Assembly: GCA_023512835.1 (NCBI GenBank)
Contig: CM042088.1
Coordinates: 35,357,664-35,421,663 of the forward strand
DNA length: 64,000 nt
From: Taxillus chinensis
Taxonomy: Eukaryota; Streptophyta; Magnoliopsida; Santalales; Loranthaceae
Direction: 5' to 3'
In this document: positions 23,040 through 35,200 of the stretch, in pieces
How the letters are laid out: each line of letters begins with the position of its first letter
Numbering within the stretch: position 1 is the first letter of the stretch
Notes under the pieces: generated by a model
Seen by the model: only the letters and a program-made list of their open reading frames with translations
What the model was told of the DNA's origin: nothing
Database searches by the model: none
Position numbers and translations under genes: made by a program

Positions 23040-25347
23040 TGTCACGCCCTCAAATCCCGGAAGGACCAAAACTAAGAGTGTGACTTCCCCATGCCCGCAC
23101 CCGAAGGGTCAAGGGGTTGGTGACTAGCACCAATATGGACTACACATCAGATGCTGTCCGAGATAAATCTATACATTCATATATCAGGGGTATTCCTATA
23201 CATTCCCACATGCTATGAAGTTGAGGAAAATAATTTATTAATAACAAAGTCATGCTATAATTCCAATACAACTTCCACGGACCCTCGTCCGGATATTCAG
23301 ATAATAAAATTAATCATGTTTTACAAAATCCATAAACTAAGTTATTACAAAATTTAAAACGAACAAAAATTAGCTTCGGACCAGCCTCTAGCGAATGAGT
23401 CGATACCTGAAACGTGTCAACAAAGTAGGGGTGAGCTCAAATGCCCAGTAGGTGATCTCCATCTCCTTACCATCCTATAACATGAATTCCTAAGTCTACA
23501 TGATCGGTGTATGCTCGTGCCAGTGTAGTGTCCTACTTTATCACAGTAAGCTTATATTCAATCACAAAATATAATATCACACACATTACATTTCATTCAT
23601 TAAGGGTACACACCAAACAATCCAACCATTTAAGAGATCCCCACATCCAGCTCCAAGGATCCCAGTCATTACCAGATAGCCATATGTGGGACCTGTGGTG
23701 TCCTTAACGACAACCTGCCACATAGGAGACCTGCGGCCTCTTGCCAGCCCTATGTGGGACCTGCAGTTAACCCAACCAAACCCACCACCAATTCCACATA
23801 TAATCAATAAATAGTAATTCCAATAACCATCGTTATATCATGCAGTTTATTTAAATCGTTAAAACCAATAATTACATGCCACAAGTGATGGTCAAATCAC
23901 TAAACTGATAACAAATCCAACGATATTATTTAATTAAATTAATCAATTCAAAGCCAAATAATATTTAAAATAACAAACAATATCAAACCCAAACATTATT
24001 CATTTATTTAAACTAACTAAAACAAGCCTAACTAATATTTAAATTGTGAACAATTAATATTAAGCCCGAATAATATCTATATTGTGAATTTAATAGATAT
24101 AAAAGTTTTAAAATCAGATCTCCAAAATAATCGCACTCAACCAAATTAATAAGGAAAAAAGCCCACGAAAAATTTAGAGGAACATGACCACCAAAAATCA
24201 AACAAGAAAAGCCCCTAAGAGCTAAACAAAACAGGGCCAGCCCAAGAGGAGCCGGCCCAAAACACAATGGGCTGGCGAATTTTTGCTTGTTGCCAGCCCG
24301 TCAGGGCTGGCGTTTGCGTCGCCTGGGGGCGACACAAGAGCAGCCGCCCCCTCTTTTCCCTTTAACCCAAACGCGACAGCTACAGGGTTGACCCGGCGTG
24401 GAGTTCAAGGTCAGGTTGGCACTCGCGCAGTCTGCCCGTGCCACCTACAGCATGTCTTATTAATAGTAAGGCTTTGAATTTAAAGCCTAACAGATATACA
24501 GGCGCCGACCGATCATCCACACCAAGTACTGCCAGAAGACCCCAACGGAGAATAGAGCACACCTAGAGGGAAAATCAAACCAGATGGAAGAGAAGAAAAC
24601 CAATCCCAATACGCGACGAAACATGTATACACATTTATATATAAATATATATATATATAATTATCTATATTTCATATATGTATATGCCTCTAACTGCCTG
24701 CGTTCATATAATAGAACAGCAAAGGATTTAGAATTCACCTACCTAGATTTTGTTTCGAGGGATTGATAGGATGTGACAACTTCAACTCTACAGCTCCTCC
24801 CTCACCAAGCTCCACGCACAACGCACAACGAATGGAACGTAGGGTTTCTACCCTAGGTTCCTTCTTTTTTATACTCATATATATATATATATATTTGATT
24901 TAATAATAATAAATGTAATAATAGAATTTATTATAAGGATAATAATAACCTTAATAATGATAACTCATAATAATTAACCCAAAGTAATATTATTACTAAT
25001 AACGGTATACTATTAATTGGGTCAATAATAAAATACTTACATTAATAATAATCCATAATAATTATAATAAACCCAATAATTGTACTAATAATAACATTAA
25101 TTATTATAATAATTACCTAAATACTTAAATAATCATATTAATAATGTTACCATTATAATAATAGAACATATTAAAATAATTATTTCAATAATCTTAATAA
25201 TATTTAATAATAAACTCAAAATATTAAAATCACCATATTATTAATAATAATAACTTAAAATGCTAATGCTAAGGCCACGCTGCCGAATAGATATTTCAAA
25301 CTCCATTCGGCCTAACTTTCAACCTCACACAGGTACGGGTCTTTACA
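23040..25347 (-). mobile_element. Solo LTR, family B (copy 1)
   Basis: TGTCACGCCCTCAAATCCC (23040) to TACGGGTCTTTACA (25347), TSD AGTTC (23035-23039 and 25348-25352). The right quarter (about 24880-25265) is a degenerate AAT/ATT-rich microsatellite field. The middle (24215-24450) is a GC-rich island with repeated GCTGGC and its complement. There is no internal domain. The plus-strand relative at 57580 has the same order of parts. Confidence 0.9.
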
Positions 25348-25698
25348 AGTTCCGGTAAAGAACAATGGCCAAGGAAAGGACAAAGACCCACTTAAGGGCA
25401 AAGGAATATAATGGTTCGGTTAAGAACATCGGTACGGTAAAGCATAATGAGTACGATAGAGAGCACAATTAAATTGCTTGAACAAGGATATCTGGTTTGT
25501 TTTAAAATATTTGCTTAATGGTTATCATTAGAAAAGTACTATCATACTCCTATTGTGTGATTGTCTTTGGAAAGCATGAGGCAAACACCTACTTTGTTGT
25601 CTTTAATATGTAGTAGTTATCAACCCCTTAACTTTTTGGTCTTTGGCATGAGACAGTCACGTGTTTGGTTTTAGGTTTCTAAAATTGGGGACATGACA

Positions 25699-27418
25699 AA
25701 TGGGGTGCCATTTGGCACGGTGACAACCCTGTTAGGTTGTCTGATGACACCATTATGGTTTATTTGTGTTGTTTCTGTTTATGTTATAATTTGCGTGTGC
25801 ATTTATGTTGCATGATTGTGGGACCTTTGGGTCTATAATCTCATATTCGAATGTTGAGTTTGTGTTGATAGGTGGCTATGGCCCTTGAAGTGGACAACTT
25901 GAACTGAACTAACAAGTGGCTACAACCCCTGAGCTGATGTACCCTTAAGTTGGGTATGACAGGCTAAAGTCAGTGTTGAGCTTATCTGAGGTGATGTACC
26001 CTTAAGGTGGGTATAATGGGCTTAGGCCTAAGTTGAACTCGTGGTGATAAGACTAAGTGCCCTGAGTTGGTGCCAAGCCAGCCTTAATGGGCTTAAGGAT
26101 ATTTGGACAAACTAAGTCTGGATATGATTGTGAATGTTATACAATACGAGTACACTAAGCATGTAGTGTAAATATGTTTGTTTTGCATAGTAGGGTGGCA
26201 TAGAGTTATGGGTCACCTACTAAGCTTATAACTCACCATACTTTATTATTTGTCCTTCTTAGGTGCGACCCGAGATTAGTGGAGGATTTTCTTCTAAGAG
26301 GATCTTACACAATACTCTGATGTACTATTTATGTTGTTGACTGTTTGTTTCATCTTGGACATGAGTTTATAAAAAGTTGTATTTCAACATCGATTATGAT
26401 ATGATGTGGTGATTTTTTTTTAATAAAAGACAGCTTATTAGATGAAGGAAAAAGTATAAAGAAATTGGGCAAAGGATAGTTATACCCGATAAAAGAGATG
26501 TTGGGCCGCTATAAATATGACATTAAGATCCATAAAAAAGGCCTAACAATAGATAGCCAAGCGACCCAAACATATTACAAGGAAGCCCATTACTAGGACC
26601 AAAATGGCTAGGAGATATAAGCCTCGCATTGGCTTAGAGGACAAGCCTCAGGCCAGCCCAAAGAAGAGCCATGATAACAAGGCTAGTCCAAGATGGGTTA
26701 GCCCAGACAGCTAACCCATTAAGGCTGGCTTGGCAAACAGGGGCAACATGTGAAACGGGTTGCCGCATAGATACAAAGCAAAACCACTAATCGGACGGAG
26801 ATTGGCGTTGCAAGAGGGAGGCCAGAAGTTCGAGGGAAGGGCTAACGCAAGGGATGTGGGGGAGAGAGGTGCCAGCGAGGGGCGTCACCAAAGCCTGATC
26901 AGCAAATAGTGGCAGGGAGGAGGAGCCTCAATGGGCAAAACACGCTGAAGGCGATGCCAATGCCAAAGGACGTCGGGGACTTGCAAAAACAATAGAAAAT
27001 ACAACACAAAAACAAAAGGAGGAAAGGGAGGGAGAAGGGGAAGAGGAAGCGGGGGGGTGGGAAGCAGCCACCAAAGGTGGTCGTAAGAAAAATGCCCTAG
27101 AAAAAAGAGGGGACTTCTAGAGAAAGGGGAGAACTTCTTTCACTAAAGGAGGTTTAGTTTATTTATTTAGGTTTTTATTTATGATGATGATGATGATGTG
27201 ATGTGGTGATTGTTTGTGATATTTATTGTGATTTTATGTGATATAATGGAAAGGTACATGATTACATTTAATGTATCACTGTATAAGTTTGCATGATTGA
27301 GACAGCACCTGCAATGTAGTCTCTATTAGTGTTTATCACCACCTCTTGACTCTTTGAGTGCAGCTAAGGAAAAGTCACATTCCTGGTTCCGGATTCTTGG
27401 AATTTGAGAGCATGACAA
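25699..27418 (+). mobile_element. 3' portion of a family A/B-like LTR, carrying a LINE insertion
   Basis: The block 26205-26330 (gggtcacctactaagctt, gtgcgacccgagattagtggagg, actctgatgtac) matches the right-hand part of the plus-strand family A LTR around 47070-47160 and 55112-55150. The 3' end GAGCATGACA at 27418 matches the family terminus. The left boundary is unclear. 25860-26100 contains loose repeats of 'cccttaagttgggtat' and 'ggcttaagg'. Confidence 0.5.
26415..27199 (-). mobile_element. Internally deleted LINE
   Basis: Flanked by a 12-bp direct repeat GATGTGGTGATT (26403-26414 and 27200-27211). On the minus strand it ends in a poly(A)-like tail (A9 after TCTTTTATT) preceded by 'cttcatctaataagc', which looks like a plant L1-type LINE 3' end; its 5' part is a GC-rich leader with 'agggcatttttcttacg' and 'ggtggctgcttccc'. 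No endonuclease or reverse transcriptase ORF is present in 785 bases, so the middle is missing. A long TSD plus a tail indicates target-primed reverse transcription. Confidence 0.6.
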
Positions 27419-27759
27419 CAGATTTTACCGTTAGTGTTGCCATCAGACCAACAACCCAAAACAGTGTCATTTAACCCTAAATGCTTTGTCACTACCTCCA
27501 TTATCTGAATAAACGATGACAAGGATCAAAAAGCAAAAAAGCATATAATGACTGACAAGGTAAGAAGGGAAAGCTATAGCCAAATAAGAAAAAATAAAAA
27601 TGTAAAGTCTTTAACAATCTCTTGTAATCTTTTACATCTCATTAATAATTCCCCATTCATTCCAGATTCTTCCTTTGTTTTTTGTTCCATGTATCAGTAA
27701 CTCATCTTTGATTGCATTGCTTCGAAAATAAAATAAAAAATAAAAAATAATTAAAAACA

Positions 27760-28260
27760 ATAAAAGTCCTAGGACAATGTTTAATCCATTTCCCTTTCTT
27801 TTCATAATAAAATAAAAAAACAAAAACAAATCCTAGAAAACTTAAAATAAAGGCTTGAGTGGCCGCATAAAATGAGCAACTAGTACTCATACTCTAGCTA
27901 CTTATGCCAAAAACAATTATGGTAATATTTATATATTTTTCTTACATTTTTACATGTTTAAAATCTCTTTCTTCCTTTTTAAAAATCAATGTTACAATAG
28001 ACTTTGATCCCACATTCTCATTTTCTAAAATAAAATGCTTTTTTAGGTAAAAGAAACGAGGAAAACATAAAACAAATAAGCACCGATAAACAAAAACTAT
28101 ATATCAATTTTGAATGTTGTAAAAAGTGTGAGATTATTTCTTCCTTCTTTACATATAATTGACTTCTGAATTTTTTTCGCTAGATAATTTAAATGACCAA
28201 TCACACCTTTAATTTATTTGATAACGATTCTATACTTATTTTTCTAATATGTTTCATCAT
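27760..28260 (+). mobile_element. Decayed family D LTR fragment
   Basis: The stretch 'agcaccgataaacaaaaactatatatcaattt' to 'ccaatcacacctttaatttatttg' at 28078-28215 follows, motif by motif, the blocks at 13980-14130 and 44018-44185 in the two better-kept D LTRs. The upstream 'aaggcttgagtggccgc' (27850) matches 'aaggccccggtggcc' there. Mutations are mostly C-to-T and G-to-A, as expected of an old methylated copy. Confidence 0.5.
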
Positions 28261-29383
28261 ATATATTTATTGTGCAATGATAACTCTGCAATATTCAACC
28301 AAGTCTCAAAAAGCTAACAACGAACTCAAACCAAAAAAACAAATTATGACAACCATCATTTTCACCACCATACCCATTCTTCCCCCTATCATATGATATC
28401 CATTTGCCATTTCCATAATTTATTTAGCTCATTGGAAATTATATAGGGTTGATAAAGTTGAATAATTGAACAAAAACATGTACAAAAATAGCACAAAATG
28501 AATAAAACATATAAAGCAAAGAGAGTGTTTCACCAAGCAGTTTTCCTACTCTAATTTTCTATCACAATTCTACTAGGTTGATACCCATTTACCCACTTTA
28601 CAATAGTATATATATATATATATGAAATATAATTGCTATATACAAATTTACAGTGTAAAATAAAATATTAACTGTTAATTTAATAACTTTCAAGATATAG
28701 TTGTTTCATATACTTAAAATTTATGATTATTTAAATTTGATAGTAAAACAAAATGTAAAAACGTTTTCTCGAACTCTTTGTTAATAAACTCGTTTTTGAT
28801 TATTTTTTTTTATCTTTTTACTCTTTCTCTCAAAAACGTAAATTGTAAACTTAAAAACCCACTAAAAATTAAAAAAAATGAAAAACAACAAAAATAAAAA
28901 TAAAAACCTAACCAAATAAAAACTTTAAAAAAAACAGACCTTTAAAAACAAAACAAATTTAAAAACGTTGCAAACAAGAACATAACAATTCAAAACCTTA
29001 GATAAAAAGCTTTAGAGAACTTTAAAATTGGAGTAAATCATTTAACACTTTAAAAACAAATAAAACTTTAAAACTGGATGAAAAAAACAAATAAACTTTA
29101 AAACCTCAAACTTCAAAAAAAATAAAAGCTTTAAAAATTCAAAACCCCAAAAAACAAACATAAATGATACACACACACACGGCATTGGGTATCAGATCGT
29201 TTTTTTTTTACCAAAATACAAATAATTACGACAAATATATTTTATTTTCATAGCATATTCAAACAATAAGAAAACAAACTTCAAATTAGAGTGAAAACCA
29301 ATTAAAAAAATAATGATTATACTCACTTCAAAAAAAAATCTATTAGTAGAACGCTAGTCCCATGCAAAAAAAAAAAATCAATT

Positions 29384-30117
29384 AAGCTAAAACAAATAAA
29401 AAATCTCCTAATAAAAATCAATTTTGAACATCACTATTAATCATTTCTCGTGCATAATCAACTCTTAAATTCAACTCTAAAATCATAACTTAATTTAAGT
29501 GACTTAACTACACTTCAACAATTTTAGAAAACATTATCACAAGATAAATTTAAATCAGTAATAATAATAAAATATACTAATGCCTCCCTAAAATCAAAAG
29601 ATAACTCGACACTACATATTTACTCAATTAAGAGCACCGAACCCATTGAGATTGGAGGGAAAAAAATTGCCGATGCTGCTCTGTTATTTCTAGAATTAAT
29701 AACTGAATTAATAACTGAATGGAACGTCGTCCATTACAGAGGACCACATTAAGCTAAAACAAAAAAAAAATCTCCTAATAAAAATCAATTTTGAACATCA
29801 CTATTAATCATTTCTCGTGCATAATCAACTCTTAAATTCAACTCTAAAATCATAACTTAATTTAAGTGACTTAACTACACTTCAACAATTTTAGAAAACA
29901 TTATCACAAGATAAATTTAAATCAGTAATAATAATAAAATATACTAATGCCTCCCTAAAATCAAAAGATAACTCGACACTACATATTTACTCAATTAAGA
30001 GCACCGAACCCATTGAGATTGGAGGGAAAAAAATTGCCGATGCTGCTCTGTTATTTCTAGAATTAATAACTGAATTAATAACTGAATGGAACGTCGTCCA
30101 TTACAGAGGACCACATG
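29384..30117. repeat. Near-perfect 367-bp tandem duplication
   Basis: 29384-29750 and 29751-30117 are two head-to-tail copies that differ only in the length and sequence of one A-rich run ('aacaaataaaaaat' versus 'aacaaaaaaaaaatc'). The unit begins AAGCTAAAAC and ends GGACCACAT, has no ORF, and itself contains a doubled 'aattaataactg'. It lies about 0.7 kb beyond the CCR4 stop codon. Confidence 0.92.
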
Positions 30118-30842
30118 GTTTCCTCTACGACAGGCCGCTAGTGACAAGTTTTCAGAACACCATTAATTAGTGCAAAATATAAAACCCCAAGAAATCATGA
30201 GGGAAATAACTAAAATTATATATTTAACTGCTGTTGGACATTTTCTTTGGGACAAGGTGAAATGACAAAGAAGATAAAAATAGAAGGGAAATGAATATGG
30301 CATAATCACAACTTTTCCTATAAGACAGGAGGCGGCATAATAATACAAATGCAGAACCTAGCAAAGATCCCCCACACCTTGTGAACACATTGTGCATGAT
30401 CTACAAACTTAAAATAATTTAACTTCATCCAACAGCTTCCGTCAGCAATTCTCTAAAAGACCTATTCTCCAGATCTGACCTACGCAGAATGTACCAAATT
30501 AATATAGATATAAATATATGACAAAAAAAAAAAAGAAATAAGTGATAAAAACACTGCACTCCGAGCAATCATTTTAATATATATATAGCATTTTTTTTGT
30601 CATTTTTTCCTTTTTCTGTTTTTTTGACAATTATATATAGCTTAGATTTTAGCCAAAGAAAAAAATCAAGATCCACATACATGAGTAAAAGTACCAACGA
30701 TTATTATTAGTAATTAATGCGCAATAAACATTATTCATTGACTTACAGGCAGCTCAGTAGCACATTATCAAACAAAAATATAGCTATAAATACGATCCAT
30801 TGCACACGGAACACAGGGAAAACAATTGCCTAACCTGGGGTG

Positions 30843-31807
30843 TCAACGTCTTTGTTTTTGCATACAGCGAAATTCAGCTAAGAGTGCTATGTGATCAGAA
30901 GACCACTCGGGGGAAGGAAGTGCTGTGTCTTTTCTTAAGCTATCTTCATCCAAAAGCTCCAGTAAGGACTCCACTGTTAGACAATCCGCTGAAACCAAAA
31001 TAGAATGACATCAAAACATTCAGAGCCTCATATAATACGAACTATCAAACATTCCTGCGCTTTCTACCATCAGATAAGTATTTATCAGAGAAAAGTAACC
31101 ATGGATATATAAGGAGTAAACAAATTTTTGTGGCAGTGTACCTGTGTAAAATATGTAATCAAGGGTTCCAATAAAATCCCTAGTGCAATTTGTGAATAGA
31201 GGTTCATTTGTTGTGGGGTCCATTCTCCTTCTATGTTGCTCTGAAGCAAGGCCAGATCCCATTCTTGCAAAAGATGAATAAGCACTGACCTGCAAAATTA
31301 ACAGTACACTTAACAGAAGCTATGAGTGCCCCAGAAGCAGTAACAATAAACAAGCATGAACCACAGGGTAAAAAGTCACCAAAATGGAAAAAAAAAATGG
31401 AGACAACTTTACCAATGCTAGATGATGCGTTAACTTGTTTGCAGGCCGCAAAATTCCAAGTGGATCTATTGTCAAATCTGGATGCATTTGATCCACTTTC
31501 CCCATAGCAAGTAATGCATGAGGTGCACTGCAGCAAGTTCCGATGAAATTCAAATCAACATGGACAAGTGGTTTAAAATGGAACCCCATAACAGAATGTT
31601 ACTTCATTACTAGTATGGCAACAATTAACATACCTTCCAGGAACAGAATTGAAATCTCCACACACCAACATCGGGATGTCTGCACTGACAGCTATTTTCT
31701 CTAGTCCCTTTAGAAGGGTATGGACCTGGCATAGCAAGCAAGGACCCAAAATTTTAATATTTCAACAGAGTAGCTCAGATAACACGTGCATTTGAGACCA
31801 AACCACA

Positions 31808-31869
<62 letters not shown>

Positions 31870-32253
31870 GACCTTCCATGCAGAAAATAAATCAGGCAAA
31901 TAATAATATGACCTACGTTACAACCAAACATTTCTCTCTATAGGATACAATACCGTCATCTCGCAGAGAAAAATGTTAAGAGTGCAAACCTGCCAGAGCT
32001 TTACATCCTTAAGATCTTGGTGAACATTTACATGTGTGTTGGCCTGCACAAAAAAAGAAGAGCAACCAAAGAAGGATTACTCGATCTGAAAGATATCAAG
32101 GAAGAAAGGAAGGAAATAGGTAAGATAAAGCATGTTAATGAGCACAAATATTACAAAATGTAGATATAAGTTAACATTGATTGGACACTCCAACCTTATA
32201 CGTATAAAGGTTGTTAATGATACCTCAGTTCTCATGCATCGTACAATAATATA

Positions 32254-32290
<37 letters not shown>

Positions 32291-35200
32291 AATTCATCAT
32301 AAATGTAAGTTTTATTTAGTTTTCAGTGAATAAAAATAAAAAAAATATTTCCTGGCATTCATGCCAGAAGACCACAAAAGAAAAGAGTCAGCATTAAAAA
32401 CTATTTAAACATAAACACCGCAGTGCTCCCTTTACACAGCTACACATAAAAAGATAAGTAGTGGATAAGACATTGGTGTGCAATAATTAAGCGGAACATT
32501 AATTTACAATTCCCTATAATAGATCAAGTTTATCAACTTCATGTTCCATTAAAACAAGGCAGAGGATTGTTTACAGCTGCAAATGATTCAAACTCCAGAA
32601 CAAAGACAAATAAATATTCCCTACTACTTATTGGGGCAGTAAGGATGAACCATGTGAATCATCCCCAGTTATGTTAAGATTAAGTTGAACAACTAATATA
32701 TAATACGAGAAATAAAAATCTTTATACAACAATAAAGTAATTAATTGGTCTTTCAAGACTGAAAGATTGCCATAGAAAAGCAAATAGAATTAAGGAATGC
32801 GTCAAAAATTATAGATACCGATGCTACCCATCCAAATTTAAATTAGCAAATGAAACGGTCTAAATCATATAAGACGGACATTATGCATCTCATACAAAGT
32901 CAAAAAACAATAATGTACGTCACACCATGAAAAAATTATCGAAAATGTAAGAGCTGTTTGGTTTCTTAAAACTATTTTTAAAAATATAATTATTTTTAAA
33001 AATTATGAGCTCAAATGAATTTATACCATTCATAAATAGTAGTTTTAAATTATTAGGAAACTGTTTTTAAAAATAATCTTATTTTCAAAAATAATACCTT
33101 CGAACCAAACATTCCCGTGCTGACAAATAATCCTCTCAGAGGATAAACTAATAGGGAACATCAGGAACAAAATATTACAATCAAAGAAGCATTTGAAACT
33201 TCAATATGACATTACCATAAGAACATCGAGCAGCATTTGTTAATGAATCAAATCCTAACAAACTATTCCATTCCAAATGGTATCATCTCTGAAAATAGAT
33301 CAAACATGAAATATTCCCCAAATGATTATTTAATGTATGTAAAACTGTGCATGCAAATTAACTTTTGAAACATGAACAATTGAAGAAGATCTATTTGTGC
33401 ATGTAGAGATTTGCAGTAGAGATAGCAATCATGATGAAGCCAATCTAAAATTATCAAATAAAAAAGTGATTTGCTCATAACTATGAAGCACATAAGCTAA
33501 AGAAATGGAAGAATGTTATTCTTTTTACCACACAAAGAAGCTGGCGCTTCCCTGGATTGTCAGCCCCCTGATTACTGAATTTTGCCTCCAGAACAGCAAT
33601 TAAGGCAACATTATCCTATGAAAAAGAACAAAATGTATTTTTTAGCAGACAGAAAAACAAAAACAAAAAAAAAAGATAAAACTCAAGGGTTGGGTGCAAC
33701 CCAAAATAAATTGTGACTAAGGCACCTTAACAAGTCGACTCAACGCAGTTTTCTTTTGACTTGTTGGAACTAAAGCATCAGTTAAAGATTGTGCAGCCTT
33801 ATTAAACTCAACCTGCATAGACATAAATCCCTTTAACACGGGAAAGAACTAGAGAAAAAGGTGCCTGTACATACAAAGCATTTCTACACCTCATATTTTT
33901 TGACATGGGAGAATCGGTCCCTGCGAAAAAATGTTGCACACCCATCAATTGTATAAATATTACCATTGAAAACCTGCAGTCAATAACAATATTAGCAACA
34001 AAAAAAATATAACTTTAAATAAGCTTCAGCAGTAGGATCAACAACATTGTAACTAACCTCAGCTGTTTTTCTCTTATAAAGAGCCTGATAACCATGTTTG
34101 TCTAACTCTGGTGCAAAGAACTCCTCAAAATGATCATTTTGTACCTAAGAAGAAAAAAAAATTAACATTAAAATGTAAAATCAACTCATAAACCATCTCA
34201 AATGCAGACCCCATTAGATATCATCTAATGTAAATTCCACTGTTATTTTGTGATTCTTATAATCAATGGTAGCTTGTCTATTTCTGAAGTGTTAGAAAAA
34301 GACCAACACTATCACAGAAACCTGGTTCAACTAGTTGATTGATGACACTTGTTCCATAGCAGAGCCAGTAACATTGCCATGGAAGCTGATTTCAAAACCA
34401 TTTGACTTAATTTAATGATTCATTTTGAAAACAGCAGTGCTATATGTTCCACCAATCTGTACTGAAGATACTTAAACGTGTGTGTTCATGCAAATAGTAA
34501 ATTTACTTGTTCACATGAACCACGCACATTTCAGTATCTGCGGTGCAGAATGGTGGGGAAGTTATCATTTTCATTTGAAAATAAAGCTTTAAACAACATA
34601 TTGACATTTAATGTGTTAGCTTCAACTTCGTGATGGCTTATAATGAAATCAGAAATACTTCACCTGGAAATTTTAAGGCATGGCATATAAGGAAAGAATA
34701 TTAGACTAACTGGTCACTTGAAACAGTGACTTATATGTAGAGGCATACCTCTTGAAGACACACAATGTCTGCTCGGTATCCAACTATTTCTCGTAACAAG
34801 TTCTGTCGACGGTACGGCCAAGAGAGAGCCCATGAAGGGCAATAACTGTATAGTTCACTCGAGGCATACACATCAGATAATATATTGTATGAAAGCACTG
34901 TAAAAGTTCCGAAGGGTGAAATACGACCATCTGAATCCAAATGTCCCATTGCATCGACTCCATTGACAGGTATCAACCTCCGTGGACTAGGGGAGGGGGC
35001 TGGAATGACACGAGAAGTCATTAAAGTACTCACATGTCCGACAGGCAGTTTTGTTTCAATATCCACCACAACACATTCAAACTTAAGAACATGACCAATA
35101 TCATCAGCAGATGGTGTGTATGTTTTATAGCGTCCAACCTCAAACCAACTTTCACTCCCACTCCTTTGCGTAACTGCTACAGGATACACAGGTGTTGAAC

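Larger units (their letters stand above)
21479..25698 (+). mobile_element. Degenerate LTR (family E) holding a MITE and a family B solo LTR
   Basis: Starts where gag is cut and ends in GGGGACATGACA at 25698, the terminus type seen in the plus-strand family A LTR end at 55445. Between them are LTR-like 5' and promoter-type sequence (21700-21910), a GC-rich stretch with repeated 'cccatggcacgag' and a short GA run (about 22090-22270), the MITE (22287-22841) and the inserted solo LTR (23040-25347). I could not identify the first base or a TSD for the outer LTR. Confidence 0.45.
27419..30842. other. AT-rich interval downstream of CCR4
   Basis: Holds no supportable gene. It contains a decayed family D LTR piece (27760-28260), long A-rich stretches with many 'aaaaacaaa' runs (28800-29160) and the 367-bp tandem duplication (29384-30117). 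The part nearest 30842 should hold the CCR4 3' UTR; a unique poly(A) signal is not obvious. Confidence 0.6.

Noticed and set aside
31710..31931. ORF with a long Ser-Leu run
   Set aside because: Translation of the (GA)27 microsatellite inside a CCR4 intron.
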